64,000 nucleotides of DNA from Sorex araneus. Taxonomy: Eukaryota; Chordata; Mammalia; Eulipotyphla; Soricidae. Below the pieces are notes generated by a model, which saw only the letters and a list, made by a program, of their open reading frames with translations, searched no databases and was not told the DNA's origin. Where the stretch lies: positions 11,864,566-11,928,565 of the forward strand of contig NC_073308.1 of assembly GCF_027595985.1 (NCBI RefSeq), written 5' to 3'. Positions 1 to 11,299 of this stretch are shown piece after piece. Position numbers and translations under genes: made by a program. How positions within the stretch are numbered: position 1 is the first letter of the stretch; each line of letters starts with the position of its first letter.

Positions 1-64
1 GCTTCTGTGCCTTTGGGCAGACCCCAACACCTTGGGACCAAGTTTCTGAAGAAATTAAATCGCC

Positions 65-800
65 AAAAGTTAGGTATGTGAGAGCCATGCCCACAAACCA
101 CGTCTGGCTCCGCTAGACAAGCTCATTTATTGACCGTATTTCAGAGACCCATAGATAAATCTCCAAAGAGATCAATAGCCAGAGACACAGCAGGGATTCC
201 CGGAAGACACCACAGAACTGGAGATCACTCTGGGCCCTACACCGAGCCAATTTCACTGGTGCACCCAAAATAGAGCAGGTGCAATCTCCCCACCTACTCC
301 AAATGGAATCTTGGCAACCAAGAGCTTCCACAAGCAAGGCCCAGTATGGTGGTCCCAGGACTACCAGGTCTCCATGCCACATGATGGCAGAGGTGCTGGT
401 GTCCCTCCCTGGCTCCACTCCTGCTTGTTGCCCACAATGTGCCTCAGGGTGCCACTTTAGCGCAACAACAACCCTGGTTCAGAGACACAGGAATGAGTTC
501 CAAACAACTCTAAAAAACTGGAGATCTCTCCAGGCCCCAAACTGAGCCAATTTCACTGGAGCATCCCAGATGGAGCAGGTACTGTGTGCCCACCTACTCC
601 AAATGGAATTCTGGCAACCAAGAGCTTCCACAAGCAAGACCCAGGTATGCGGGTTCCAGGACTAAATATCCATGCTGCATGGCGGCAGAGGTTGTTCCTC
701 CCCGACTCCCCGACTTCTTATTGGCCTGGGTGTTACACCCAAAATGTGGCTCCTGGTGCCACCTTAGCGCAGAAACAGTCCTGGTACAGAGACGCCCAAC
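65..800 (+). repeat. Tandem array, period 300 bp, about 2.5 units
   Basis: Landmarks repeat at exactly 300 bp: 'agagacacag' at 181 and 481, and 'actggagatc' at 218 and 518. 'tggctcc' occurs at about 104 and 410. The final unit is diverged ('agagacgcccaactgaatcc' near 787). Units differ by roughly 15-25 percent by eye, so the array is old. Confidence 0.7.
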
Positions 801-1150
801 TGAATCCCCAAATGAATTAATGCCCTCCGGAAACGTCTTTGAACCCAACCATTTCAATCTAGGATTCTAGAAGCGAGTGGCCGCAGCACCCAAGATTTTC
901 AAAATGAGCAATAGACAATAAATGATGTAGCATCTGCCCCTGGCAGGCAGGCTTGAATGGTGGTGGGAAAATTTGAGCAAAACATAATGCCCAAAAGTAG
1001 AGAGAGAGTATTGGGGAAACTGTCTGCCATGGAGGCAGGGTGAGGACTGGTGGTGGAAAGTAGCACTGGTGGAGGGATGGGTGTTCTGTCATTGCCTGAG
1101 TCTCGAACATGAAAGTTTTGTAACTGTGTCTCAGGGTGATTAAAAACAAG
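65..1150 (+). mobile_element. Old composite non-autonomous retroelement (300-bp tandem units plus L1-like 3' end)
   Basis: The left part consists of tandem units and the right part (about 900-1150) is an L1-type 3' end: 'ggaggcagggtgaggactgg', 'actggtggagggatgggtg', then 'ttttgtaactgtgtctcagg' and an A-rich end. The same 3' end ornaments the L1 at 3455-5092 (actggtggagggatgggta). No ORF2 sequence lies between the units and the 3' end. This is the architecture of a composite, trans-mobilised element (tandem module plus L1 3' end) or of an internally deleted L1. A closely similar stretch of the 5' unit recurs inverted at 22190-22400, so it is a repeat family and not a one-off. Confidence 0.6.
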
Positions 1151-1396
1151 TAATGTGGAGTTCATGCCCAATTCAATCAGCTTAGTCAATGGCTGAATAA
1201 AAAGCAGTACTCCTACATTAAAAAAAAATCTTGGCGAGAAAGATACTTTGATACTTTTTACATGGGCGTGAAAAAGGCAACTCATGACACCCCAGATTAT
1301 GCACATATGCAAGAGAAGATGAAATTCTTGTCATCAAAAGATGACAAAATTTTGTCAACTTATGTATAACTTATAAATTAACTCTTTCCCAAATCC

Positions 1397-1572
1397 ACCC
1401 TCTTGGAGAGCCCGGCAAGCTACCAACAGTATACAGCCTGCATGGCAGAGCCTGGCAAGCTACCCGTGGCGTATTCGATATGCCAAAAACAGTAACAACA
1501 ACTCTCAGAATGGAAACTTTACTGGTGCCAGCTCGAGCAAATCGATGAACAACAAGATGACAGTGACTTGTG
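1397..1572 (+). mobile_element. SINE, RTE-tailed class, 5'-truncated
   Basis: The tRNA-like head is missing. The element starts at the 'ttggagagcccggcaagct' block, continues through 'gcagagcctggcaagctacc' and 'atatgccaaaaacagtaac', and ends with the RTE-like tail 'tttactggtgccagctcgag...gatgacagtgac'. There is no A-tail. Confidence 0.8.
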
Positions 1573-3454
1573 ACTTGTGTGTTTCCCAAAACTGTTTAGA
1601 GTACTCAGGGCCACTGTATACGGATACAGACTCTAGTGAGTGGATCATTAAATACTGAAGTTCCCTATGTAAAATGATCACCGATTTTTCCACTGTTAAA
1701 TCCATGACGCATTGTGTGCCCACACCAGCACAGTCAGGCGTGGCCCTAGTGTCCCCAAACATCACTAGGCTTGAGCAGCATTCAATTCACGTTCCCAACA
1801 AGCTCTAAACTTTCCAACCAGATGGACAAACGTCACTGGGAGTAGCCACCAGTTTCCCAAGCATTGCCCAGAACACGAATGGGAGAAGGGTAGGGGGAAA
1901 CTTTGGCCAATGATTGCTGGTGGTGGAATCAAACGGGCCCATTCAGGCTGAAGGTACACAGGAATATTGCCAGCAGCTGCACTCACAAGAGGCTAAAGGC
2001 AAAAGCAAGTCAGAGGTCATCTAGGGAGATGTGAATGAAATGGGGCAGGTCGGGAAACTACCAAAGGACACACCAGGACCAAAATGAAATGGCCCAACTG
2101 CTGGGGTGGAAAACTCCATATTCAAGAATGAGGGGCCGCTGGTTCATGTGTGAACAGAGATATGGAAGGAAATTCTGCCTGAGTGTTTGACACAGCAATA
2201 AGGTACCTGATGTGGGGGCAACTAGCTTCAGAGCTCGCTAGTGAAATCTCAGATACTAAGCAGTGGATAAACAGACTTCAGAAAAAACCTGCTTTGCCAT
2301 TAAGAAATCCCACTAGAAAATGGCTAATAGTAGTACATAGTAGAAGGCTGAGGTATATTTTAATAGTCACATAAAATAACCGGACATTGCAATGACTGCT
2401 ACAAAGTAATTGCAATTCAGACACATAATTTGATAACAGCAATTCTACCATCACATTCATTTCAACGGAACTCATTGAAGGGCCATCACTGAAAACAGTA
2501 CTTTTAAGTACAATTAATTGAAAAGAATACTCTGATGTAATCAATTCAGCACAAAACTGCTAGACATGGTGAAGAATGAAAGGGTGCAGGGTTTAGTGTT
2601 CTCTGAAGCAACTGCTGTGTCAAAAACAAATGGGAAATTTGTCAGGTTAGGATCAAACATAATGTGAGACTCAGGGAAAGGAAACAGTGTGCCCAAAGCA
2701 CTTGGCATGGGCCCGAGTCCCCTGTGAGGATGATCCTGAGCTGGGCCTCCACCCCCAGCGCCCAGGGCACCTGCTGTGCCACAGGTTCTACCTGAAGGGT
2801 CGACTTGCAGCGCTGTCTCCAGGGGGCGCTGCTCCCCCTTGAAACACCAGCAGGGCTCCAATAAGCCAATGCTATAGGAAATCATTCCATAGAAAAGCTC
2901 CACCACAGGGAGGGAATGGGGAAGGGCGGGGCGTGGTTTGAGCCCACTAGAAGGTTCTACACAAGAGACTAACTTCTGAGCAGAGAATTAAGTCTTAATA
3001 TTCTGGCACGTCCTAGACCCCAGGATTCCGACACAGAGGCCTACGCTGCAGATGCCTGTCCCTACCCCACCTCCCCACTCTTGGTGGATACTTAGTGTTC
3101 CCCTAATAGGGCTGGGACTTTGTTGCCACAGAGAAAGTGAAGCAGTTTCAACTCAGATGAAACCAACCAGTTCCCAGGTCCCAGCAATTTTCCAACATTA
3201 GGAAAAAAATAACAGAAACCTGGTCTTAGTGCTGATTGCACAGTCATTTCCCAAGAAGCTGCAAGGCTCAGATCCCTCTCTACATCCCTTGTGTTGGAGA
3301 AAATAGAGCTTCCAGGACCAGTACTCAGTGGCCAGAGGTCTATGTGTAGTTCTTGAGACTATTGATCCCTGTCCCTTCCCCATTACAGACACATTGCCAC
3401 CTCTGGAAACCACTGATCTCTGGAGAAAACAATATAGGAGATAAACAAACCAGC
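1573..3454. other. Interval with no recognisable gene
   Basis: Only short, unconvincing open frames occur on either strand. A weak CTCF-like core (cagggggcgctgc) sits near 2819. No repeat family could be assigned with confidence. Confidence 0.5.
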
Positions 3455-5092
3455 TACTATTCCACACCCAGCATGGTGTTGGAACAAAAGCAGATCCATA
3501 GACCAGTACAATAGGGTTCAATATTCTTACACATCCCCTCAAATATGAGATCATCTAATCTTTGATAAGGGAGCAAGAAATGTAAAGTGGAGCAAGGAAA
3601 GCTTTTTTTTTTTTTAACAAATGGTGCTGGCAAACCTGGACAGCTACATTAAAAAAAATGGCCTCAGACCTCTACCTAACACCATGCACAAAAGTTAGAT
3701 CAAAGAGGACTAAAGATCTTAACATTAGTCCAGAATCCATCAGGAACATTGAAGAAAAGATCAGAAAACTCTCTAGGATACTGAAGCTTAAAGGTATCTT
3801 TCGAGACAAAATGCCATTGACCAAGTAAGTGGAAAAAGAGATAAACAAATGGGACTACCTTAAACTAAGAAGTTTCTGCACCTCCAAAAAAAACCAAAAA
3901 ACAGTGACAGTCTGTTTACAAAGAATGCAATGACAGTCTACAGGATGGGAAAGGATATTCACCCAATAGCTCTCCAATAAGGGGCTAATAACTAGAATAT
4001 AAAAGGCACAGGTTGAACTCTACAAGAAGAAAACATCCAACCCCAGTAGAAAATGGGGCAATGAAATGAACAGAAACTTTCTCAAAGAAGAAATCCAAAT
4101 ATTCAAAAGACACATGAAAAAATGCTCTTCATCACTAATTATCAGAGAGATGCAGATCAAAACAACAGTCAGATATCTCACACCATAGACTGGGACATAT
4201 CCATAAGAACAAAAGTGTTGGCATGGACGTGGGAAGAAAGGGACTCTCCTTAACTGCTGGTGGGAATGCAGACTGGTCCAGCCTTTTGGGAAAACAATAT
4301 GGATATTTCTCAAAAAACTAGAAATTGACCTCCTATTTGACCCAGCAATAACTTCTGGGAATATATTCTGGAGATGCAAAAAGTACAGTAGAAATGACAT
4401 CTGCATTTGTATGTTTATTGCAGCACTATTTACAATAGCCAGAATCTTGGAAAAACCCGAATGCCCAAGAACAGATGACTTGTTAAAGAAACTTTGCTAT
4501 ATCTACACAATGGAATAACTATGCATCTGTTAGAAAAAATGAAACCATGAAATTTGCATGTAAGTGGATCAACATGGAGGGTATCATGCTAAGTGAAATG
4601 AGACAGAAAGAGAGTGACAGACATAGAAGGACTGCACTCATTTGTGGAATATAAAGTCACAGAATGGGAGACTAACACCCAAGGATAGCAGAGATAAGGG
4701 CCAGGAGGTTCACTCCAGAGCTTGGAAGCCTATCTCATGTACTGGGGGGTAAAGGCAGGTGGGATGGAGATGAGACCACTCAGTAAGTGATGGTTGGAGG
4801 GATAGCTCAGGTTGGTAGATGAGTGCTGAAAGTAGACTATGGATCAAGCATAATAGCTGCTTAATACCTATACTGAAAACCATAACACCCGATAGGAGAG
4901 AGAAAGAGGGAATGTGTCTGCCACAGAGGCAGGGGGTGGGAAGGGGTTAGGGTGGTGGAGGGACACTGGGAACATTAGTGGTAGAGAATGGGCACTGGTG
5001 GAGGGATGGGTACTCCAACATTGATTGAAGCGTAATCACGAATGCTTGTAAATTTGTAACTTTATCTCATTGTGATCCTTTAAAATTTAAAA
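3455..5092 (+). mobile_element. 5'-truncated, degraded L1 (ORF2 C-terminal part and 3' UTR)
   Basis: Translation gives L1 ORF2 C-terminal landmarks in shifting frames: the 'ggtgttggaacaaaagcaga' (WNKSR) block, the DHLIFDKGA-type block at about 3540, the zinc-knuckle region near 4230-4290, and the 'IYTMEY'-type block near 4500. The frame is broken by stops and indels. The 3' UTR runs from about 4650 and contains 'gagaatgggcactggtggag'. It ends with 'aaaatttaaaaataaatag'. It aligns by eye along its length with the intact L1 at 36946-38717 but is clearly older. Confidence 0.9.
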
Positions 5093-5109
5093 ATAAATAG
5101 GTAAAAACA

Positions 5110-5300
5110 AAAGAGAAAAGAAAAGGAACCGAAGACATAGTACAGTGGGTGGGCACTTTATTTTATTCAGCCAAGCTGAATTGAATCCCCAGTACACCAC
5201 AGAGTCTCCTGAACCCACCAGAGGCCACCCCTGAATGAAGTGCAGTAAGCCCTGGGCTCCTGAGGATGTGCCCCACCCCAAATTAATGAAAATAAATCTG
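5110..5300 (+). mobile_element. Old tRNA-headed SINE, A-tail class
   Basis: The eroded head 'atagtacagtgggtgggcac' is followed by 'gaattgaatccccagtac', 'gtctcctgaacccaccag' and 'gtaagccctgggctcctg', the usual order of blocks in the A-tail class. It is diverged and lacks a clean tail. Confidence 0.6.
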
Positions 5301-5387
5301 CCCGACCTATTCACGCCTGAACAGTGAGGCTTCCTCACAGCACTTCGGGGATCTGGGTTTTTGTGGGACAGAAGACAGCACCATCAT

Positions 5388-5606
5388 AGCTACATGACCA
5401 CAGACAGGGAGATAGCTCCTCGAGCCTGACACTGCATGTTCCCAGAGCAAAGCCTGGGGTGACCACTCACCCCTACCCCCAGATCCCCAACCAACCCCAC
5501 ACTACCCATATACCCACACCCACAAGAGCCACACCCCACACAGAGCCAGCTATGAGTACTCTTTGAGCACTGCTGTGTGTGGCCCCCAAACCAAAATAAA
5601 TAAATC
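5388..5606 (+). mobile_element. Old SINE remnant, A-tail class
   Basis: It begins 'gggagatagctcctcgag' and ends 'gagcactgctgtgtgtgg' plus 'ccaaaataaataaatc'. The middle is expanded by a C-rich stretch. The target-site duplication is not discernible. Confidence 0.5.
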
Positions 5607-5659
5607 AAACAAAGCTAAACAAAGCTGAAAGGCTGCAGTGACTGACATTAGGGACTTCG

Positions 5660-6100
5660 TGTTAGTAATGGCTCTAATTTGAACAGGCATAGTGAACAGA
5701 ATATCCGGGTTTATCTTTAATCTAGTTGAGACCATCACTGGCATAAGTCATGGGAAGGCATGCAAAAGCAGAAGAATAAGCAAGAGTCCAAGACCATAAA
5801 AGGTAAAACACCCAACAGCAGACAGGGCAGGGGAAAGGAAGTCAGGTAGAGTTACCTGAGATTTAGGGCCAGGGTTGCAAAGAAGGAATAAGCCAAACAC
5901 CACCCGAGGGTCCTGGGGGGAGTCAGTCCAAGGAAAGCAGGTGCAAGCCAGGAGGGCATAAAAGGGGCTGCTTACAGCAAGGCAGGGTTCCACTCTACGC
6001 AGGGGAACTTGGTCGACCAGTCACATATGCTTGGCGTGAATAAAGGAAATCTGCTCACAATTTTTACTATGTCTCGTTCCTCGAATCACGGACCCTAACA
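5660..6100 (+). mobile_element. Probable solo LTR (441 bp)
   Basis: The segment is bounded by the inverted termini TGTTAG (5660) and CTAACA (ends 6100). A TATA-like 'gcataaaagggg' lies near 5957, and an AATAAA lies near 6039 followed by a pyrimidine-rich R/U5-like end (ctgctcacaatttttactat). No primer-binding site or internal ERV sequence follows, which fits a solo LTR. I did not find a clean target-site duplication, and the family is not identified. Confidence 0.6.
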
Positions 6101-6404
6101 AAAACCAACAACAAAGAAAACTCCATGAGACAGGTGGAGGGTAGTGGATGGTTCACAATGTTTTGCAAGCAGGGAGGGTAGCTCAGGGTTCTGGAACATC
6201 TAACGAAGCAGTTTCCTGGCTGACAGGGCAGACTTGGAATACTGAGTCAGAGACTAGAGATATGAGTATAGAAACAATCCTTTAGATGTTCTGTTAGATC
6301 TGTGTCAGAAGGGATTAGTTAAAGAATGGAGGTACTATGCTGTGATGTGGTGGCAAAGATGTGTATGAGGCTGGGGAGATTCAAACGAAGAAGATTCCAA
6401 ATAC

Positions 6405-6580
6405 AGAGAAAGGAGGAAAGGAGGGGAGGGAGAAGGAGAGGAAGGGGGGGAGGGAGGGAAGGGAGGGGCAGAGAGAAGGGGAGAGACAGGAGGCAGGTGG
6501 GATATGTAGGAGGATGAAGGGGAATGAAAGGAATGGAGGGAATGGAAGGAGAGGGAGAGGGAGGGGATGGAGGAGACTGT
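6405..6580 (+). repeat. Purine-rich (GGGA/GGAA) low-complexity tract
   Basis: Almost pure A/G sequence on the plus strand. Open frames on both strands here are composition artefacts. Confidence 0.85.
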
Positions 6581-8287
6581 GGCAGGAGGGGGCGGGTGGT
6601 ACGAAGCCCTAATCACTGGTCTTATAGTGACTGTGGCTGAGTCTGGGTGTTCCCAGGAGCGGGAAGGGGAGGCTGTGCTTGCTGGCCTTGGTGTGTTGTT
6701 AATGGTTCATATAAACAGTGTCCAGAGCACTTTGTTGTCCCAGTTCTGTGGGAGGAAGGAGGGCGAATGGTCTGAGTAGAACCTGGCAGGTGTGGGGAGC
6801 TGGGTCAGGGAATGGACAGTACTCAGTGCCCTGCAGAAGGCCCTGACCGACCCTCCCACCTCTCTACACTGCAGGTGCAATCCAGGACAGGACTGGGGCA
6901 GGAAGGGGGGGAATCCCCCACCGGGCTCAGCCTGACTCTCTGGCCTGCAGAGGGAGCTGGTCTGTGGGTTGGGGGCTGAGACTGGAGGGGTCCAGCAGCC
7001 TGCAGTCCCTCACAGTGTGGCAGCCAGGCGGGTGCTCAGCAAGGCTCCAAAGACAGTTCACTACATCCCCACCAGAGAGCTGGAATAGCTGGAAACTGGG
7101 CTGCAGGGCCAGAGGAGGAGGCGGTGTCTCAAAGTAGACCGGCCTCAGTGTCTGCGGGCAAGGAGGGCAGCATCCAAGAGCAACAGAACACCAGCTCCTC
7201 AGCCTGGAACTCTGGAACTTGAGGTGCCCAGAGCTCAGTCACCTCTGAAAGCCATAGGAGGACATCCAGTGGCCCCTCCGGGCCCTCCTACAGTCCTGCT
7301 TTCTTTTGCTTCAGCAGAAATACTGAAACATCTTAGCTGAGACGTTGGTTCATGATCAAGGAGACGATGTCAGAGGGGCTGTGGGCTGCTGAAGTGAGCA
7401 GACCATGGAACAGAGGACCAGACCGCACACGCACACTTCCACCCGCCAGCTGGCACTTGTCAAAGCAGGCCAGAACACCCGCCCCCCGACAACCACCACT
7501 CATGGATGGCTCTACGGGGCCAGGGGGTGGCACTGTGCTTTCAGGGTGAGGCTCTGGGTTCACACTGGCCTCAGGGTGCTGCGTGTGAAGTGCGTGTCAC
7601 AGGACACATCTCTAGGTCTCCTGCTGACAGCCTGACCCTGGAGCAGGGAGGAGGCCCTGGGACTCTCAGTTCAGGTGGGAATGTTGGCTTCCTGGGGGAG
7701 TCCGAGTTCTCCAGGGTCAGAGGATTGTGAAGCAGGAGAATCCAGAGGGTCTAGAAGGAATAGCATCTGACATGGGCGGGGGCACGGGGGGGGGGGGAGT
7801 GGAACAGCTGCCAAGAATCAGTATAGACCAGCCCCTCCTGGGCTCGGTGCTGCAGGAGCCGTGACAGAAGTGCCTGTTGGACCCAGGTAGACAACCGAGC
7901 TTCTTCCTCTGACTCCCACACAGAGAGGAGCACCGTGAACTCCCCTGTTCGCCCAGGTGAGCCCCACTGTGCCTGGCACCAACACTGGCTCACTACCGTA
8001 GGAGGCATCAGAGAGGGAAACCCCTGTGTCCCCACAGGCATATCACTAGCCATTCCAGGGAGTGGGGGCTCAACCTCCTTGAGGCCTCTAGTTGGGACGA
8101 GACATGGGCAGGTCACCTTGCTTCAGGAAGGGGGACTCCCAGACCTGACCCTGGCACCTCCTCTGAGGTGTCTGAGGTTCAGAGCATCCTAAATGCCCCC
8201 AGGCAGATAGGCCAGGAGACAGGTCAAAGGGTGAAACACATACCTCACACAGTCAAGGCCTTAAGTTTGATCCCCAGCACCAAATGC

Positions 8288-8289
<2 letters not shown>
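6581..8289. other. Interval with no assigned gene
   Basis: GC-moderate unique-looking DNA. A 121-codon minus-strand frame (7751-8116) is the longest. It has no motif I recognise and an unremarkable start, so I do not call it. Confidence 0.45.

Positions 8290-8337
<48 letters not shown>
8290..8337 (+). repeat. (CA)n microsatellite
   Basis: About 24 uninterrupted CA dinucleotides. Confidence 0.97.
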
Positions 8338-8340
<3 letters not shown>

Positions 8341-9627
8341 CACACCAGCACCTCTAAGGGGGACATTAGTGAACCAACATCACCTTATTTAAAACCAAAC
8401 AAATCCCCTCACTGGGCATAGAAGAAAGAAGAGAAAGGAAGCTGTCCTGACCAGGAAAGTCAGTCAGTTGCTACTGACCAGGAAGTGAGAGTGATGAGGA
8501 GCGAGGGGCTGTCTTAGGCTGAGAGTGTATGCACCTGTGCGCTGCTTATGTGGGGAGTGGACAGTAATCAGGGACTGGTAGACCTTGCTCAGGAGGCATT
8601 TGTGGGGAGAGAACAGAAACAAGAGCCTGGGGCCAGAGAGAGAGGTCCCTGCTGACACAGTCCTGTCCCCAGCCCGCGCCCCCTACGCATACGAGCTAAC
8701 TAGAGTGATTTGAATGCAGAGCCATCGGTAAACCCTGAGCTAAGTCTGGGGTGGCCCAAACCCAGCCCCCTCAAAACAGGCAGGGGAGAGATTGCTTTTC
8801 ATCCTCCAAGATTCAGCTTCCCATGCAGAAGAGGGAACCGAGCCTCAGGACACAAGGTGAAGACCCCATGGCTCCTCCATCAGCCTCCGCACCAGCCCAA
8901 CCCGGGTCCAGAGTCCAGCCACTGGGGTCTGAGGTGGGAACAATGCACCCAGTATCTCCACCTATTGCCACTGCTGGAAGCCCAGCCAGGCGTGCAGCAG
9001 GACCAGTGCTCCCTGGGCAGCACGAGTCCTATGGGCTGAGTGACAAGAAATTAATCGTTTCTGTTTGCAGCTCCCACAGCCCCTCTCTGAGTCTCTAAGT
9101 CCCTTCTTCAGCTCCTCAGCTCCATTCAGCCAAGTGTCTCAGCACCACACCCATGTGCATGGCAGCTCTGCCGGCCCCTGTGAGGCCAAGACACAGCCCG
9201 GATACAGGGCACAGACAGACTTTCAAGGGAGGAAGGGATCTGGAGGCCTTCTTGGAGGAGGGTAATGCTGTGAGTCCTGAAGACAAGTAGGTGGTCACAA
9301 GGTCTGTGTCCTCCAGGAAGACTGGGCATCTGGGGCCACAATTTTCTTTAAAATTAGAAGGAGTAGTCAGAGTGGTCATTCGAAGGCCAAGGCCATTGCC
9401 TTGCTCACAGCCAACCCATTCAATCCCTGTTACCCCAGAGGATCCCCGGAACCAGGAGTGATCCTGTAGTGCAAAGCCTGGAGGAAGCCCTGATCACAGC
9501 CAGGTGTGTCCTAAAAAACAGAATGAATGAGATCAGAAGGCAAAAGGGATGGTAACTATTATTGAATCATAGATCAGATTGGCCTACATTTGTCATTATA
9601 CCAGTATGGTGAAAACCTAATGTGAGG
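8338..9627. other. Interval with no recognisable gene
   Basis: Unique-looking sequence with small overlapping frames only, and no splice-bounded or motif-bearing ORF visible. Confidence 0.45.
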
Positions 9628-9770
9628 GCTGGAGAGATAGGACAGCAAGTCGGATGCTTGCCTTGCACGCGATTGAGCCCTGGCTCCACCTAGGATCCCT
9701 TATGTCCTGCCATGAATGGTCCCTGAGCACAGAGCACCGAATAGCCATAGGCTCGGTGTGTGCCATCAGG
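9628..9770 (+). mobile_element. Old tRNA-headed SINE
   Basis: The head 'gggctggagagataggacag' and 'gcttgccttgcacgcgattg' is followed by 'tggtccctgagcacagagca'. The 3' part is degraded. Confidence 0.65.
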
Positions 9771-10146
9771 AGCAGGGCCTCTCTGTGGGGCAGCCCCGCA
9801 TCCACAGGACGTACAAGATGACTCAGGGATGCCAGCAGCACAAGGCAGCGGGGCAGAAAGTATCTGCACAGTCGCCAGGCACTTTGGCCCAAACTGCACA
9901 CCGCGCAGTATAACCTCTCACCCTCACACAGCCTGCAAAGGGACAGTGGTGCGTGGTCCCCGCCTCCCCAGGGAGCCGACCCAGCCCCGGACCTGTGCCT
10001 GCCCCAGGTGGGGTCCAGGACTCCCAAGTAGAGACTCCCCTAATAGCAGTCCCCGCAGGCATATCCCACCTGGCTGGCTCACAGCAGCTCCTTCCCGCCA
10101 CTCGTCCTCTCGCCCCTTTGGACCGGGGCAGTGGGCGCTGCCCTCC

Positions 10147-10152
10147 CACGTG
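10147..10152. promoter_or_regulatory. E-box CACGTG in the CpG island
   Basis: Perfect palindromic E-box, the type bound by USF/MYC-family bHLH factors, at the left edge of the CpG-dense part. Short motifs occur by chance, but position and context support it. Confidence 0.4.
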
Positions 10153-10653
10153 AGTCCTGCTGTCCCCCTTTGGAGCCCGCGCCTCGGCCCTTTAAAGGGC
10201 CAAGTGGCAGTGGCGGCAGTGGCTGGCGCGCGGGGTTCGGGCGGGGGCCAACTGCGGGCGCTGGGCGCGAGACAGCCGGCCAGGCTACCCGATGGGGGGC
10301 CGCGCTTGACCGGTGGGGCTCAGGACCCCTGGCTGCGGCTCTAGGCTACGGGTCGGGGGTCGGTAGCGTCGCGGGCACCGCGCCCCAGTCTCCAGACCCA
10401 AGGGCAGCCCCCGCGGGACAGGATGCGCGAGGCGAAAGCTGGGCTGCAGGGCCGCTGGCCGCCCCGCCAGCGCTTTTCAGGAGCCGTCCAGCGGCCAAGC
10501 GCTGTCCCTGGCTCTGGCCACCTTGCATGGAACCTGGCCGCTATGCCCTGCCCCGCGGCTCCTGAGCATGCCTGAGGCTGTGCGCACCGCCCCTGCCCAG
10601 GACCCGCCCACCGTCAGGCGCTTCTGGACTTAGGCGAGCCTCGCGAGGGGCGG

Positions 10654-11232
10654 GTGCGGGCAGTCTGGATGACCACCTGCCCCATGCCGTGGACCATACC
10701 CCCAGCCGCTGCCCCCGGGAGAGCCCGATGGACACCCCCTCGGCGCGAGTCTGGAGAGACGCCCAGGACTGGTACTGGGGGAAGTTTCTGGGACTGGAAA
10801 GGGCAGGCGGGAGACAGGTGGCCGGCCAGGGCATTGGGAAAGGTGGGGTTCGGGAAGGGACTTAGAGCCCATTTGAACTCAGCTTGGGGGTCGCTGCTCC
10901 GCGGGGGCTGCCCCAGAGCGAGGGGGCCGGTGCGCGGGATTCGCGGCGGGAGGGATCTGGGAAGGCGGGTGCTGGCAGCGTGGGGCCGCAGATGGGGAAG
11001 TTGGAGGCTGTGGGTGCTCGTGCACCTGCCAGGACGGGTACCAGCCTTGCAGTGGCGGCTCCCCGAAGCGCGCCCTTCTGCACTGGTCGTGTGCGTGGGC
11101 CTGGGTCTGTCCCTGGTCCTGCTCGGTCTCCTCGCAGGGAAAAGTCTGAAGTCGTTTATGCCCAAGGAGATTCTGCAGTGCACCCTCCCATCTGCGACTG
11201 AGCGGGCTGTCCAATATCTGTCCCGGTGGTGA
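10654..11232 (+). CDS. Unidentified ORF in CpG island with one hydrophobic segment
   Basis: A 192-codon open frame. The N-terminal two thirds is Arg/Gly/Pro/Trp-rich, as expected of GC-rich DNA read in any frame. Residues about 143-162 form a hydrophobic stretch (ALVVCVGLGLSLVLLGLLAG) followed by a non-repetitive tail (KSLKSFMPKEILQCTL...). A splice-acceptor-like 'tcctcgcag' precedes the tail at about 11,138, and a donor-like 'gtgaga' lies at about 11,229, so the tail might be a separate exon of about 92 bp. I do not recognise the protein. It may be non-coding and open by composition alone. Confidence 0.2.
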   Translation: MRAVWMTTCPMPWTIPPAAAPGRARWTPPRRESGETPRTGTGGSFWDWKGQAGDRWPARALGKVGFGKGLRAHLNSAWGSLLRGGCPRARGPVRGIRGGRDLGRRVLAAWGRRWGSWRLWVLVHLPGRVPALQWRLPEARPSALVVCVGLGLSLVLLGLLAGKSLKSFMPKEILQCTLPSATERAVQYLSRW

Positions 11233-11299
11233 GATGGGGGAGAAAAGTGGGAACTTTGGGCTTCTTTCTCCTCTGCAGAGCCTCTGCCTGTGTTTGCTC

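Larger units (their letters stand above)
9950..11240. promoter_or_regulatory. CpG island, candidate promoter region
   Basis: GC content and CpG frequency rise sharply compared with flanking DNA, with many CG dinucleotides between about 10,080 and 11,080. An E-box (CACGTG, 10147-10152) precedes a perfect 16-bp palindrome with a central TTTAAA (10186-10201). A TATA-like box 30-40 bp ahead of GC-rich sequence would fit a start near 10,220 on the plus strand. Direction and target gene are inference. Confidence 0.55.

Noticed and set aside
65-800. Possible CRISPR-like array from regular 300-bp periodicity
   Set aside because: Long adjacent units without short repeats and spacers, in a mammalian genome. 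It is a tandem repeat.
2812-2832. CTCF-like core (ctccagggggcgctgct)
   Set aside because: The G-rich half matches but the CCASYA half does not. Too weak to list as a site.
7751-8116. 121-codon minus frame with a protein-like middle (WESEEEARLSTWVQQALLS)
   Set aside because: No recognised domain, no splice or promoter context. A chance frame in GC-moderate DNA is at least as likely.
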